In this document: one piece after another, positions 1-9,513 of the stretch
Numbering within the stretch: position 1 is the first letter of the stretch
Layout of the letters: each line of letters starts with the position of its first letter
Origin: Pelagibacteraceae bacterium AG-390-D18
GTDB taxonomy: Bacteria; Pseudomonadota; Alphaproteobacteria; Pelagibacterales; Pelagibacteraceae
Direction: 5' to 3'
NCBI GenBank assembly: GCA_003279715.1
Contig: QCGY01000003.1
Location: forward strand, 43,080-107,079
DNA: 64,000 nt
Notes under the pieces: model-generated
The model's input: only the letters and a program-made list of their open reading frames with translations
Databases searched by the model: none
What the model was told of the DNA's origin: nothing
Made by a program: the position numbers and the translations under genes

Positions 1-631
1 CATGCTAACTGATATTAGATCTTGGGAAAAAATTATAGTGGATATGGGAATTGAAAATAAAGATGAAATTGTAGTCTATGATAATTCAGATGTAATAAGT
101 TCATGTAGGTGTTGGTATAATTTAATTTATTTTGGTCATGATCCTAAACTAGTTCATGTTCTTGATGGAGGACTTAAAAAATGGAAAAAAGAAAATAAAG
201 CTACAAACAATAAAAAAGTTATCACTGAAACTTCTATATATTCATGTAAGGAAAATACAGAACTAGTAAAAAATAAAGAACAGATAGATGAAAATATTTA
301 TAAAAAAGATTTTAATGTTGTTGATGCAAGAAGCAGAGAAAGGTTCGAAGGCAAAGTTGTTGAACCAAGAAAAAGTTTAAGAAGCGGATCAATAAAAAAT
401 TCTTTTTGCTTACCTTTTGGAGAACTAATAAATGATGACCATACATTTATCAGCAAAGATAAAATCTCAGAAAAATTTAGATCATATAATTTTGACCATG
501 ATAAAAATCTAGTATTTTCATGTGGTTCAGGAGTAACTGCAAGTGTATTGGCTCTAGCTTATTCCTTAATAAATGATAAATATAAGCCGACAATTTACGA
601 TGGCTCATGGTCAGAGTATGGTAAGAATTAA
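1..631 (+). CDS. Rhodanese-type sulfurtransferase (thiosulfate/3-mercaptopyruvate), 5' end probably outside the window
   Basis: ORF 2..631; two rhodanese-like halves, active-site loop VFSCGSGVTASVLALA; first Met sits at the window edge so the N-terminus is likely truncated. Confidence 0.85.
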   Translation, partial: MLTDIRSWEKIIVDMGIENKDEIVVYDNSDVISSCRCWYNLIYFGHDPKLVHVLDGGLKKWKKENKATNNKKVITETSIYSCKENTELVKNKEQIDENIYKKDFNVVDARSRERFEGKVVEPRKSLRSGSIKNSFCLPFGELINDDHTFISKDKISEKFRSYNFDHDKNLVFSCGSGVTASVLALAYSLINDKYKPTIYDGSWSEYGKN

Positions 632-634
632 TTT

Positions 635-1630
635 ATGAAAACATCTACAAAAATCACAAGTGTAGTAATTATATTTTTTTTAATCATTGCAACTGTCATC
701 ATTGGAAGAACAATGATTGGAAACCACTTTAAAAAAAAATTTAGTAAAAGACCTCCGCCAGGAATATTAGTAACTAATACTAAAGAAAGAGTTTTTGAAA
801 ATGTTATAAGCACATATGGAACTGCTGTCCCAATTCAAACTCAATCATTTAAAATAGAAAAATATGAAATACTAAATCCAATAAATTTTAATAAAAAAGT
901 TAAAAAAGGAGATGTGATTGCTAATCTTAAAAATAGAAAAATTATTGCACAATTTGATGGGGTTATTGGAAAAAGAGAATTTTCTGAAGATTTAGAAGTT
1001 TCAAAATCATCTATATTAGTTAACCTTGAGGATACAAGTTCAATATATTGTGATGTAGATATACCTGAAATTTTTGTACCTTTTATTAAAGTAGGTTTAC
1101 CAGTCGATATAAAATTTTCTGGATATAAAAATAAAATTTACAAAGGAGAGATTGACTCTTTTGCAAGCAGAATAAGTCAAGATACTAGAGCTTTAGCTAC
1201 TAGAATAAAGATAAATAATATGGCAGGAGAAATACTTCCTGGATCATTCTTAGAGATTTCAATTAAGTATGACATTAGAGATGGTTTAAGTGCACCTGAT
1301 ACAAGCACTATAGTTGAAGGTGAAGATGTATTTATCTATAAAGTTGGTGAAAAAAACAAAGTAATGAAAACAAAAGTAACTATCGGTGATAGATATTTGG
1401 GCTTCGTCGAAATCTTAGAAGGATTAAATAATGGTGATAAAATTGTTGCTGAAGGAACCAAAAAAGTAAGACCAAATTTAACAATAAGACCAATTGAAAA
1501 AGGGTCTAAAAAAAAACAAGGAAATTCTAGTTGGGGAAAAAAAAAGAAATCAAAAAAAACTGAAGAAAAAAAAGGTAAATTTGATTGGTTAAAAAATATT
1601 TTCAAAAAATCTGAAAAAGAAAAAAAATAA
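635..1630 (+). CDS. RND efflux periplasmic adaptor (HlyD/MFP family), apparently hairpin-less
   Basis: N-terminal TM, lipoyl-type VKKGDVIANL...AQFDGVIGKREF, beta-barrel region; directly upstream of RND permease. Confidence 0.85.
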   Translation: MKTSTKITSVVIIFFLIIATVIIGRTMIGNHFKKKFSKRPPPGILVTNTKERVFENVISTYGTAVPIQTQSFKIEKYEILNPINFNKKVKKGDVIANLKNRKIIAQFDGVIGKREFSEDLEVSKSSILVNLEDTSSIYCDVDIPEIFVPFIKVGLPVDIKFSGYKNKIYKGEIDSFASRISQDTRALATRIKINNMAGEILPGSFLEISIKYDIRDGLSAPDTSTIVEGEDVFIYKVGEKNKVMKTKVTIGDRYLGFVEILEGLNNGDKIVAEGTKKVRPNLTIRPIEKGSKKKQGNSSWGKKKKSKKTEEKKGKFDWLKNIFKKSEKEKK

Positions 1631-1634
1631 TTAA

Positions 1635-4600
1635 ATGTATATAACTGAAGTAAGCATCAAACGACCTGTTGTGGCTTGGGTTATGTCTTTAATCTTAATA
1701 ATTTTTGGAATATTTGTTTTTTCAGAATTACCAGTACGAGAGCTTCCTGATGGAATTCAGCCTCCAGTTGTTCAGGTTCAAACTGATTATAAATCAGCAT
1801 CCGCAGAAATAGTTGATGAAGAAATAACTCAAAAACTTGAAGACGTAATAGGAGGTGCTGAAGGTATAAAAAATATCGACTCAAGCTCTTTAAATGGAAG
1901 AAGTAGAATTAATATTCAATTTAATACAGATATAGACTTAGACGATGCAGCAAATGATATAAGAGAAAGAGTAGCACGTGTTGTAGATAATTTGCCAAGT
2001 GAAGCAAATCCACCACAAATTTTAAAACAAGCAGCAGGTTTCACAACTACTATGTGGGTAGGACTTTCATCTCCGACTTGGAGTGATCTAGATCTTGGAG
2101 ATTATGCTGAAAGATATCTTATAGATGCATTTTCAAGTGTGCCTAATGTAGGTAGAATTTTAGTGGGTGGATTACGAGAACTTAGTGTGAGAGTTTGGAT
2201 AGATCCCATAAAATTAGCTGCTAATAATTTAACGATACAGGAAGTTGAAAGAGCGCTAAGGAATGAAAATATTAATCTTCCTGCTGGGACATTAGAGGCA
2301 AATAATAAAGATTTAACTCTGAACATTGATAAATCTTATACTAATATAGATACAATAAAGCAGCTTCCCCTTAAAAAAAATAAAAACAAAGTAATAATTC
2401 TTTCAGATGTAGCAAATGTTGAGTTTGGGCCTGTTTCAGAAAAAACTTTATTTAAAGCACAAAGTAAAAATGCATTGAATTTGAAAACTGTAGGAATAGG
2501 GATTTATGCAAAAAGTGGGGCTTCAACAGTAGAACTATCTAACCAAATAAAAGTTAAAATAAAAGAACTCAACAAATCTTTACCTGATGGATTAAAATTA
2601 GAAATAGCATTTAACAGAGCCACTTACATTGGTGCAGCAATCGAAGAGGTATACAAAAGTTTAATTATTGCTTTTGTATTGGTTGTTTTAATTATTTATT
2701 TATTTCTAGGTAATCTTAAAGCAGTAATTGTACCAGCTGTAGCACTACCAGTTAGTTTAATTGGTTCTTTTCTTGGGCTATATATGTTTGATCTTTCAAT
2801 TAATATATTTGTATTGTTGAGTTTTATTTTAGCAATAGGAATAATTACTGATGACTCTGTAATTATGACTGATGCTATTTATACAAGGATAGAAAATGGT
2901 GAAACACCATTAGTTGCAGCATACAAAGGTTCAAAACAAATTACTTTTGCAATAATTGCAACTACTTTAATTTTAATTGCAGTGTTTTTACCTTTAATTT
3001 TCATTAAAGGAATTTCTGGAACGCTATTTAAAGAAACGGCTATAGCATTATCTTTTTCTATTGTGGTATCTTCTTTTGTAGCATTAACTTTATCTCCTAT
3101 GCTAGGAAGCAAATTCCTAAATAAAAAAGAAAAAGTTAATTTTTTTGTTAAAAAATTTAATCTTGGGTTTAAATCTTTTACTGGATTTTATATAGACTCA
3201 CTCAAATATTGGATTAATAAGAAAAAAACTATTTCAGTATTTATAATCTTTATCATTTGTGCTTCCGGTTATCTTTTTAATTTTTCAAAAAAAGAATTAT
3301 TACCGATGGAAGATAGAGGTTCTTATCTAATAATAGGATCAACTGATGAAGGAAGTTCATTTGAATATACTCAAGAAAAAGCTCAAATTATTGAAGGAAG
3401 AATACTAAGACTATTGCAAGCTGAAAATAGCCCTTATGAAAGACTAATAATGAGAGTTCCTGGTTTTGGTAGATCGGCAACAACTTATAATACATTTATT
3501 ATAATTGCTTTATTAGACGAGTGGAAAAACAGAGAAAAAGGTAGTCAAACAGTCTTAAGGGAAGCTATTGGGCAAGTAGTTTCAGTTCCTGAAACTTTTG
3601 CTTTTCCAATATCTCCTCAAGGAATAAGAGTTTCTAGCTATAACAAACCAGTGCAAATGGTTATTTATGGAACTAGTTACGAAGAGCTTGAAGAAATCCA
3701 GAACAGTGTTTTAAGAGAACTCAGAAAAAATAGAAACATGTTCCGAATAGAGAGTGACTATACAAAAAATAAACCCGAAGTTAAATTAGTTACAAATAAA
3801 AATAGGGCTAATGATTTAGGTGTGTCTACTGAAAATATAGGAAGAACTCTAGAGACACTTTATGGAGGAAAAAGAGTAACTTCTTTTAGTAAAGAAGGAA
3901 GAGAATATCCAATTATATTACAACAATACCTAGTTGATAGAAGAGACAAGGACGGCTTATCGAAAATCTTTGTTAGATCTGAGACAACAGGAAAATTAGT
4001 TTCTGTAGCAAGTCTTGTTGAGTTCAAAGAAAAAGGAACTGCAGAAGCTTTACCAAGATATAATCGTCAAAGAGCTGTTACAATTTCAGCTGCTCTATCA
4101 GAAAATTATACTCTAACAGAGGCAATCAAATATTTGGAAAATGTAATGATTAAAGTTGCTCCTCAAAACCAGACTACCTGGAAAGGAAAATCTGAGGAAC
4201 TAAAAGAAACAACTAATGAGATTTATTTAATTTTTGCTCTTGCTTTATTAACTGCTTATTTGGTTATGGCAGCAACATTTAATTCTTTTATTCACCCATT
4301 TATAATTATATTAACTGTTCCACTTGCAGTCTTTGGTGGATTAGTTTTTATTTTACTTTTAAATAGCTCAGTCAATATTTTTTCACAAATTGCATTAATT
4401 ATACTTATAGGCATATCTACTAAGAATAGTATTTTAATTGTAGACTATGCAAATCAATTAAGAACAACTGGCATTAAAATCGAGGAAGCTTTGATTAAAG
4501 CATGTCAGCTTAGAATTCGACCAATAGTCATGACTTCTTTAAGTACTATGATAGCAATGCTTCCTCTTGTAATAGGAAATATTGGGCCTGGAGCTGGTGA

Positions 4601-4763
4601 AGGCTCAAGATTAGCTGTTGGTTCTACAATTTTAGGAGGAATGATAATTTCAACTTTCTTTACTTTGTACGTAACTCCGACAATGTATCTTACTCTTGCT
4701 AAAAATACTAAAAGAATTGACTCAGTTGATTTAGAATTAGAAAAAGAATTATCTAAAAAATAA
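1635..4763 (+). CDS. RND efflux permease (AcrB/MexF-like)
   Basis: 1042 aa; N-term SIKRPVVAWVMSLILIIFGIFVFSELPVRELPD; typical RND TM segments and periplasmic domains. Confidence 0.95.
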   Translation: MYITEVSIKRPVVAWVMSLILIIFGIFVFSELPVRELPDGIQPPVVQVQTDYKSASAEIVDEEITQKLEDVIGGAEGIKNIDSSSLNGRSRINIQFNTDIDLDDAANDIRERVARVVDNLPSEANPPQILKQAAGFTTTMWVGLSSPTWSDLDLGDYAERYLIDAFSSVPNVGRILVGGLRELSVRVWIDPIKLAANNLTIQEVERALRNENINLPAGTLEANNKDLTLNIDKSYTNIDTIKQLPLKKNKNKVIILSDVANVEFGPVSEKTLFKAQSKNALNLKTVGIGIYAKSGASTVELSNQIKVKIKELNKSLPDGLKLEIAFNRATYIGAAIEEVYKSLIIAFVLVVLIIYLFLGNLKAVIVPAVALPVSLIGSFLGLYMFDLSINIFVLLSFILAIGIITDDSVIMTDAIYTRIENGETPLVAAYKGSKQITFAIIATTLILIAVFLPLIFIKGISGTLFKETAIALSFSIVVSSFVALTLSPMLGSKFLNKKEKVNFFVKKFNLGFKSFTGFYIDSLKYWINKKKTISVFIIFIICASGYLFNFSKKELLPMEDRGSYLIIGSTDEGSSFEYTQEKAQIIEGRILRLLQAENSPYERLIMRVPGFGRSATTYNTFIIIALLDEWKNREKGSQTVLREAIGQVVSVPETFAFPISPQGIRVSSYNKPVQMVIYGTSYEELEEIQNSVLRELRKNRNMFRIESDYTKNKPEVKLVTNKNRANDLGVSTENIGRTLETLYGGKRVTSFSKEGREYPIILQQYLVDRRDKDGLSKIFVRSETTGKLVSVASLVEFKEKGTAEALPRYNRQRAVTISAALSENYTLTEAIKYLENVMIKVAPQNQTTWKGKSEELKETTNEIYLIFALALLTAYLVMAATFNSFIHPFIIILTVPLAVFGGLVFILLLNSSVNIFSQIALIILIGISTKNSILIVDYANQLRTTGIKIEEALIKACQLRIRPIVMTSLSTMIAMLPLVIGNIGPGAGEGSRLAVGSTILGGMIISTFFTLYVTPTMYLTLAKNTKRIDSVDLELEKELSKK

Positions 4764-5352
4764 TATATCTATTTTTACTCAATGAATTACTACATTCTTT
4801 AAGTTGGTTTTTATAAATATTGGATTGTCTCTCAACTCTTTTTGCTAAGTTAATTATTTTTTTATTTTTTTTGTAATGTTTATAATTTCCCCATCCTTCA
4901 TGATATGCAACATACTGTTTAAAAGCATCATTTTTAGATATTTTTAAAATTGCGCTTGATTTACTAGTGTACCATCCAATAAAATCAACACTATCCTTAA
5001 ACCTAGTTCTAACTGCAAGTTTATTTCCTGTTTCTTTTTTATATTGTTCCCAGGTAGCATTAACAGCTTGAGAATATCCAAATGAACTTGAGGGCCTTTT
5101 GTATGGAATTACTTTAAAAAGTTTTTGTCTAGGAGGTTTAGCAAGCCAATCAAAATCTGATTCCATTTTTATAATAGCAAGCTGCAAATAAACAGGTGTT
5201 CCCCATTTTTTTTCAGATTTATTTGCATGTTTAAACCATAAATATCTTTCATTAAATATAGAACAACTATTTGATGTGTTTGATGGTATCGAAGAACAAG
5301 CTGAAATAAAAAATAATATTACAAATAATGAATTAATTTTAAAAAACTTCAT
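4753..5352 (-). CDS. Lytic transglycosylase SLT-domain lipoprotein
   Basis: Lipobox ISACSS; catalytic IKMESDFDW and SSFGYSQA motifs of SLT fold. Confidence 0.8.
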   Translation of the reverse strand: MKFFKINSLFVILFFISACSSIPSNTSNSCSIFNERYLWFKHANKSEKKWGTPVYLQLAIIKMESDFDWLAKPPRQKLFKVIPYKRPSSSFGYSQAVNATWEQYKKETGNKLAVRTRFKDSVDFIGWYTSKSSAILKISKNDAFKQYVAYHEGWGNYKHYKKNKKIINLAKRVERQSNIYKNQLKECSNSLSKNRYIIF

Positions 5353-5402
5353 GTAATTTAATTAGTAGTTATATTTTATAAATTAATTTAAAAGATTAAC
5401 AA

Positions 5403-6116
5403 ATGAGTTATTTAATTTTAGTTAGACATGGTCAAAGTGTATGGAATCTAGAGAAAAAATTTACAGGCTGGGTTGATGTAGACTTGACTGAAAATGGTAA
5501 ATTAGAGGCTAAAAAAGCTGGTGAACTCATAAAAACAAAGAATATAAATATTGATATTTATTATTCATCAATTCAATTAAGAGCGAAAAATACCTTGAAA
5601 TTAATTAAACAAATATTGGAAGACTCAAAAGTTTCAAAAGAAGCTTGGCAATTAAATGAACGACACTATGGAGCCCTTACTGGTTTAAATAAAGATGAAA
5701 TGAAAAAAAAACTTGGTGAAGAAAAAGTTCATCAATTTAGACGTTCGTGGGACTTGCGACCAGAACCATTAGATAAAAATAATCCTTATCATCCAATTAA
5801 CATTGATACCTATAAAAAAATACCAATTAATAAAATTCCTAACACAGAGTCTCTTAAAGATACTTACAAAAGAGTATTGGAGTTTTATAAACAAGAAATT
5901 GAAAATAAAATTTCAAATAATAATATTTTAATATCTGCACATGGAAATTCGATTAGAGCATTATGTAAATATTTATTTAAATTAGATGAAAATCAAATAT
6001 CCAAATTGGAGATCCCAACTGGAAATCCACTTATAATAAAATTAGATGAAGAGAATAAAATTACAAATTGTAAATACTTAGATAAAGAAAGAGCTAAAGA
6101 TCTTGTAGTTTTTTAA
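5403..6116 (+). CDS. gpmA: 2,3-bisphosphoglycerate-dependent phosphoglycerate mutase
   Basis: LVRHGQSVWNLEKKFTGWVDVDLTENG and ERHYGALTGLNK motifs. Confidence 0.97.
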   Translation: MSYLILVRHGQSVWNLEKKFTGWVDVDLTENGKLEAKKAGELIKTKNINIDIYYSSIQLRAKNTLKLIKQILEDSKVSKEAWQLNERHYGALTGLNKDEMKKKLGEEKVHQFRRSWDLRPEPLDKNNPYHPINIDTYKKIPINKIPNTESLKDTYKRVLEFYKQEIENKISNNNILISAHGNSIRALCKYLFKLDENQISKLEIPTGNPLIIKLDEENKITNCKYLDKERAKDLVVF

Positions 6117-6783
6117 AAGTTTCAAGATCAGTTAAATGATAAAAATCATTATCAGTCTCAAATCCATATAGTTCTTTTTTTTCGATTAGATCGTTCCATA
6201 CATTTGTTATTGAAAAATTTTTATCTTTATAATCAGAAAGAAGTTTTTTATTCATAATTTGGCAACCTGTATAAATAAATTTATTCTCATTATTTTTTAT
6301 AATTAAATTTTCTTTAAGATCGAAATCACCATTTAAATTTTTATCAAAACTTAATTCCTTTTTAACTAATAAAAGTATATTTTTTAGTTTTTTAGAAAAA
6401 TACATATTTTCCATTTCAATAATTTTATTGAAATAATTTTTCTTCCAAATTGTATCTGGGTTAAATATTAAAATATTATCTTCACTTGTATGTTTCATCA
6501 TATTATTTATTCCACCACCTGTATCAAGAATACTCTCACCATCTTCAATAATTGAAATTTTAGATCTAAATTTTTTATTATTTATAAAATCATGAATTTG
6601 ATCTTTTAAATAAAAGGTATTGATAATAATTTGCTGTATACCCAAACTTTCGATTAGATTAATACAAATTTCAAGCACTGTAATATTGTTTAATTTGATC
6701 AAAGGTTTGGGGATATCTAGTGTTAGTGGATTTAATCTTTTTCCAAATCCTGCACACAAAATAAAAGCTGTATTAATTCTCAT
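6094..6783 (-). CDS. murU: MurU-like nucleotidyltransferase (MurNAc-1-P uridylyltransferase family)
   Basis: FILCAGFGKRLNPLTLDIPKPLIKLNN, ILDTGGGI; adjacent to AmgK-like kinase and tsaE. Confidence 0.75.
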   Translation of the reverse strand: MRINTAFILCAGFGKRLNPLTLDIPKPLIKLNNITVLEICINLIESLGIQQIIINTFYLKDQIHDFINNKKFRSKISIIEDGESILDTGGGINNMMKHTSEDNILIFNPDTIWKKNYFNKIIEMENMYFSKKLKNILLLVKKELSFDKNLNGDFDLKENLIIKNNENKFIYTGCQIMNKKLLSDYKDKNFSITNVWNDLIEKKELYGFETDNDFYHLTDLETFKKLQDL

Positions 6784-6784
6784 T

Positions 6785-7735
6785 TTACTTAGTTATAAAT
6801 TTAGGAAAATTAGACTTTAATAACAACTTCAAATTAGCCAAGTTTTTCTTATTACTCAACCTACTGTCAATCATCTTCCATGCATATGGAATAAGCTTTA
6901 AATATTTTCTTTTCTTATCTCTTTCTGCTAATCTCATGAATATTCCAATAATCTTTAAATTTCTAAGAACTGATAAAATATCAAAGTCATTCTTGAATTT
7001 ATCTGGATCGATTTGTTTATTAGTGTTTAAATAATATTTGTATACCTTGTCTTTTAATAAATTAGATGTTTTGTATCTAACATCATCTATTAAAGAGGCC
7101 AAATCATAAGCTTTGTTCCCATAAAGAGCATCCTGATTATCAATTAATCCAATTTGATTTTTTAAATTTATGATTAGGTTTGAAACATGAAAATCTCTAT
7201 GAACAAAAGTATCATTTTTAAAATTTAATTTTGACAATAATAGCTTAATCTCTTTATTAAATTTGCTATTAAATGTCTTAATTTTTTTTTTATTTAATTT
7301 TTTTGGGACATACCAATAACTAAATAACTTTGTTTCATCTAATAAGATCTTATTTTTATAATCTTTAATCAAATAAAATGTATTTTTGAAATTTTTAATT
7401 CTTTTATCTTTAACTAATTGGATTTTATTTAAAACCTTAATTACTTTTTTAAATATTAAATATTGATTTTTTTTATTTTTTGAAAGTATTTGATAAATTG
7501 TTTTGTTTCCTAAATCTTGTATTTCAATGTAATTCTTTTTGTAATTTTGGCTTAATAGTTTAGGGGCTATTATATTATTTTTGATTAATATTTTATTAAT
7601 TGAGTCATATATTAATAAATTTTTAATCTTTTCTCTATTAGCAAATACTATAATTGAATTTTCTTTGGTATTTCGATAAAATTTTCTAAATGATGCGTCT
7701 CCTTTAATTTCCTTAAAATATTTTGAAAGTTTCAT
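6785..7735 (-). CDS. amgK: AmgK-like anomeric MurNAc/GlcNAc kinase (aminoglycoside phosphotransferase fold)
   Basis: GDASFRKFYR, FVHRDFHVSNL, LIDNQDALYGNKAYDLASL motifs; tsaE-amgK-murU order. Confidence 0.75.
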   Translation of the reverse strand: MKLSKYFKEIKGDASFRKFYRNTKENSIIVFANREKIKNLLIYDSINKILIKNNIIAPKLLSQNYKKNYIEIQDLGNKTIYQILSKNKKNQYLIFKKVIKVLNKIQLVKDKRIKNFKNTFYLIKDYKNKILLDETKLFSYWYVPKKLNKKKIKTFNSKFNKEIKLLLSKLNFKNDTFVHRDFHVSNLIINLKNQIGLIDNQDALYGNKAYDLASLIDDVRYKTSNLLKDKVYKYYLNTNKQIDPDKFKNDFDILSVLRNLKIIGIFMRLAERDKKRKYLKLIPYAWKMIDSRLSNKKNLANLKLLLKSNFPKFITK

Positions 7736-7744
7736 ATTAAATAA

Positions 7745-8200
7745 TCAGTCTAAACCATCAATTTTAACTGATCTATTATTTAATTCATTTTCATAGTTAA
7801 ATATTAAATCTATGGTCTTTTTAAATTTTTCTTTGCTAATTAATTGAGGCCATTCAATAAGTGTTATTGTATTTTGTTTTTTATCAAATAGATCTAAATT
7901 TTTAACTTCAGACTCTTCTTTTAATCTAAATAAATCATAGTGTTTAATAATCAAATCATCTGCCTCATACTCATTAAGTAAGTTAAAAGTTGGACTTGTT
8001 ACTTCTGTAATTTTTAATTTTTTTTTTGTTTGAAATTGATTAATTAAATATTTTACAAAAGTAGTTTTGCCAACTCCCATCTCTCCATATAAAAAAATTA
8101 CTTCACCACCTTTCAGATAATCAGAAAAATTTTTTGCTAATTCTTTGGTCGTCTCTTCTGAAGATATATCTATTATGCTATTTTTAATAGCGATAGGCAT
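7745..8200 (-). CDS. tsaE: tRNA threonylcarbamoyladenosine biosynthesis ATPase TsaE
   Basis: ORF 7745..8230; P-loop [14 protein letters not shown] and [15 protein letters not shown] at 8200 (MPIAIKNS) preferred, overlapping ahcY by 17 nt. Confidence 0.93.
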   Translation of the reverse strand: MPIAIKNSIIDISSEETTKELAKNFSDYLKGGEVIFLYGEMGVGKTTFVKYLINQFQTKKKLKITEVTSPTFNLLNEYEADDLIIKHYDLFRLKEESEVKNLDLFDKKQNTITLIEWPQLISKEKFKKTIDLIFNYENELNNRSVKIDGLD

Positions 8201-9470
8201 CTGGTTTAAATGGACCCTCTGTCCCAACACTTATATAATCTGCTTGTTCTTTGGATAATTTGGTAAGTTTAGCACCAACTTTTTTTAAATGAAGAGTTGC
8301 AACTTTTTCATCCAAATGTTTAGGAAGTACGTAAACTTTATTTTCATAATTTTTATGATTATTCCAAAGCTCAATCTGTGCAATTACTTGGTTTGTAAAT
8401 GAAGCACTCATAACAAAACTTGGGTGTCCAGTTGCACAGCCTAGATTAACTAATCTTCCCTCTGCTAATAGAATAATTCTTTTTTTACTAGGTAATTCTA
8501 TTTCGTGAACTTGAGGTTTAACTTCACTCCATTTGTAATTTTTAAGGGCTTCGACTTGAATTTCATTATCAAAATGGCCAATATTACATAATATTGCTCT
8601 ATCTTTCATATCTCTCATATGATCAGCGGTAACAATATCTTTGTTACCTGTAGCTGTTACAACAATATCAGCTCTGCTAATAGCTTCTTCCATTAATACA
8701 ACTTCATATCCTTCCATTGCAGCCTGTAACGCACATATTGGATCTGCTTCAGTAACTAAAACTCTTGCTCCACTTTGTCTAAGTGATGCAGCGCTTCCTT
8801 TACCTACATCTCCAAATCCCGCTACGATTGCAATCTTTCCTGACATCATTACATCTGTTGCTCTTCTAATTCCGTCAACTAAACTTTCTCTGCAACCATA
8901 TAAATTATCAAATTTTGATTTAGTGACTGAGTCATTAACATTAATTGCAGGCACCAAAAGAGAATTGTCTTTTTCCATCTTATTTAATGCTTTTATTCCT
9001 GTAGTAGTTTCCTCTGAAACTCCTTTTATATCTTTCATTAAATCTTTATATTCATTATGCATAATTTCAGTTAAATCACCGCCATCATCTAAAAGCATAT
9101 TTGGTTTCCAATCAGGTTTCCCAATTATGGTTTGTTTAATACACCAAAGATATTCTTCCTCAGTTTCACCTTTCCATGCATAAACAGGTATTCCAACTTT
9201 TGCAATTGCAGCAGCTGCATGATCTTGAGTTGAAAATATGTTACACGAGGACCATCTCACCTCAGCACCTAAAGCAACCAACGTTTCTATTAATACAGCT
9301 GTTTGAATAGTCATGTGTAAACAACCAATAATTCTAGCACCTTTTAAAGGTTTAGTTTCTGAATATTCTTCTCTTAATGCCATTAATCCCGGCATTTCAC
9401 TCTCAGCTATCGAGATCTCTTTTCTACCAAATTCAGCAGATGATATATCTTTGACTTTAAAATCTTCCAT
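8184..9470 (-). CDS. ahcY: S-adenosylhomocysteine hydrolase
   Basis: 428 aa; [33 protein letters not shown]-term KPDAYRY. Confidence 0.98.
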   Translation of the reverse strand: MEDFKVKDISSAEFGRKEISIAESEMPGLMALREEYSETKPLKGARIIGCLHMTIQTAVLIETLVALGAEVRWSSCNIFSTQDHAAAAIAKVGIPVYAWKGETEEEYLWCIKQTIIGKPDWKPNMLLDDGGDLTEIMHNEYKDLMKDIKGVSEETTTGIKALNKMEKDNSLLVPAINVNDSVTKSKFDNLYGCRESLVDGIRRATDVMMSGKIAIVAGFGDVGKGSAASLRQSGARVLVTEADPICALQAAMEGYEVVLMEEAISRADIVVTATGNKDIVTADHMRDMKDRAILCNIGHFDNEIQVEALKNYKWSEVKPQVHEIELPSKKRIILLAEGRLVNLGCATGHPSFVMSASFTNQVIAQIELWNNHKNYENKVYVLPKHLDEKVATLHLKKVGAKLTKLSKEQADYISVGTEGPFKPDAYRY

Positions 9471-9506
9471 GTGAAAATCTTATACAGTCAACAAATGACA
9501 AATCAA
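9471..9506 (-). promoter_or_regulatory. Candidate sigma70-type promoter of ahcY (TTGATT-N16-TATAAG) implying a leaderless mRNA
   Basis: -35 at 9501-9506, -10 at 9479-9484; predicted +1 about 2 nt upstream of the ATG. Confidence 0.5.
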
Positions 9507-9513
9507 GTTAAGA

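Noticed and set aside
8641-9183. 180-aa ORF antisense to ahcY
   Set aside because: Shadow frame of a strongly conserved gene; Ser/Thr/Pro/Ile-rich composition with no recognisable domain
9471-9513. SAM-V or SAH riboswitch upstream of ahcY
   Set aside because: Only 43 nt available, no matching core or stems; sequence is better explained as a promoter
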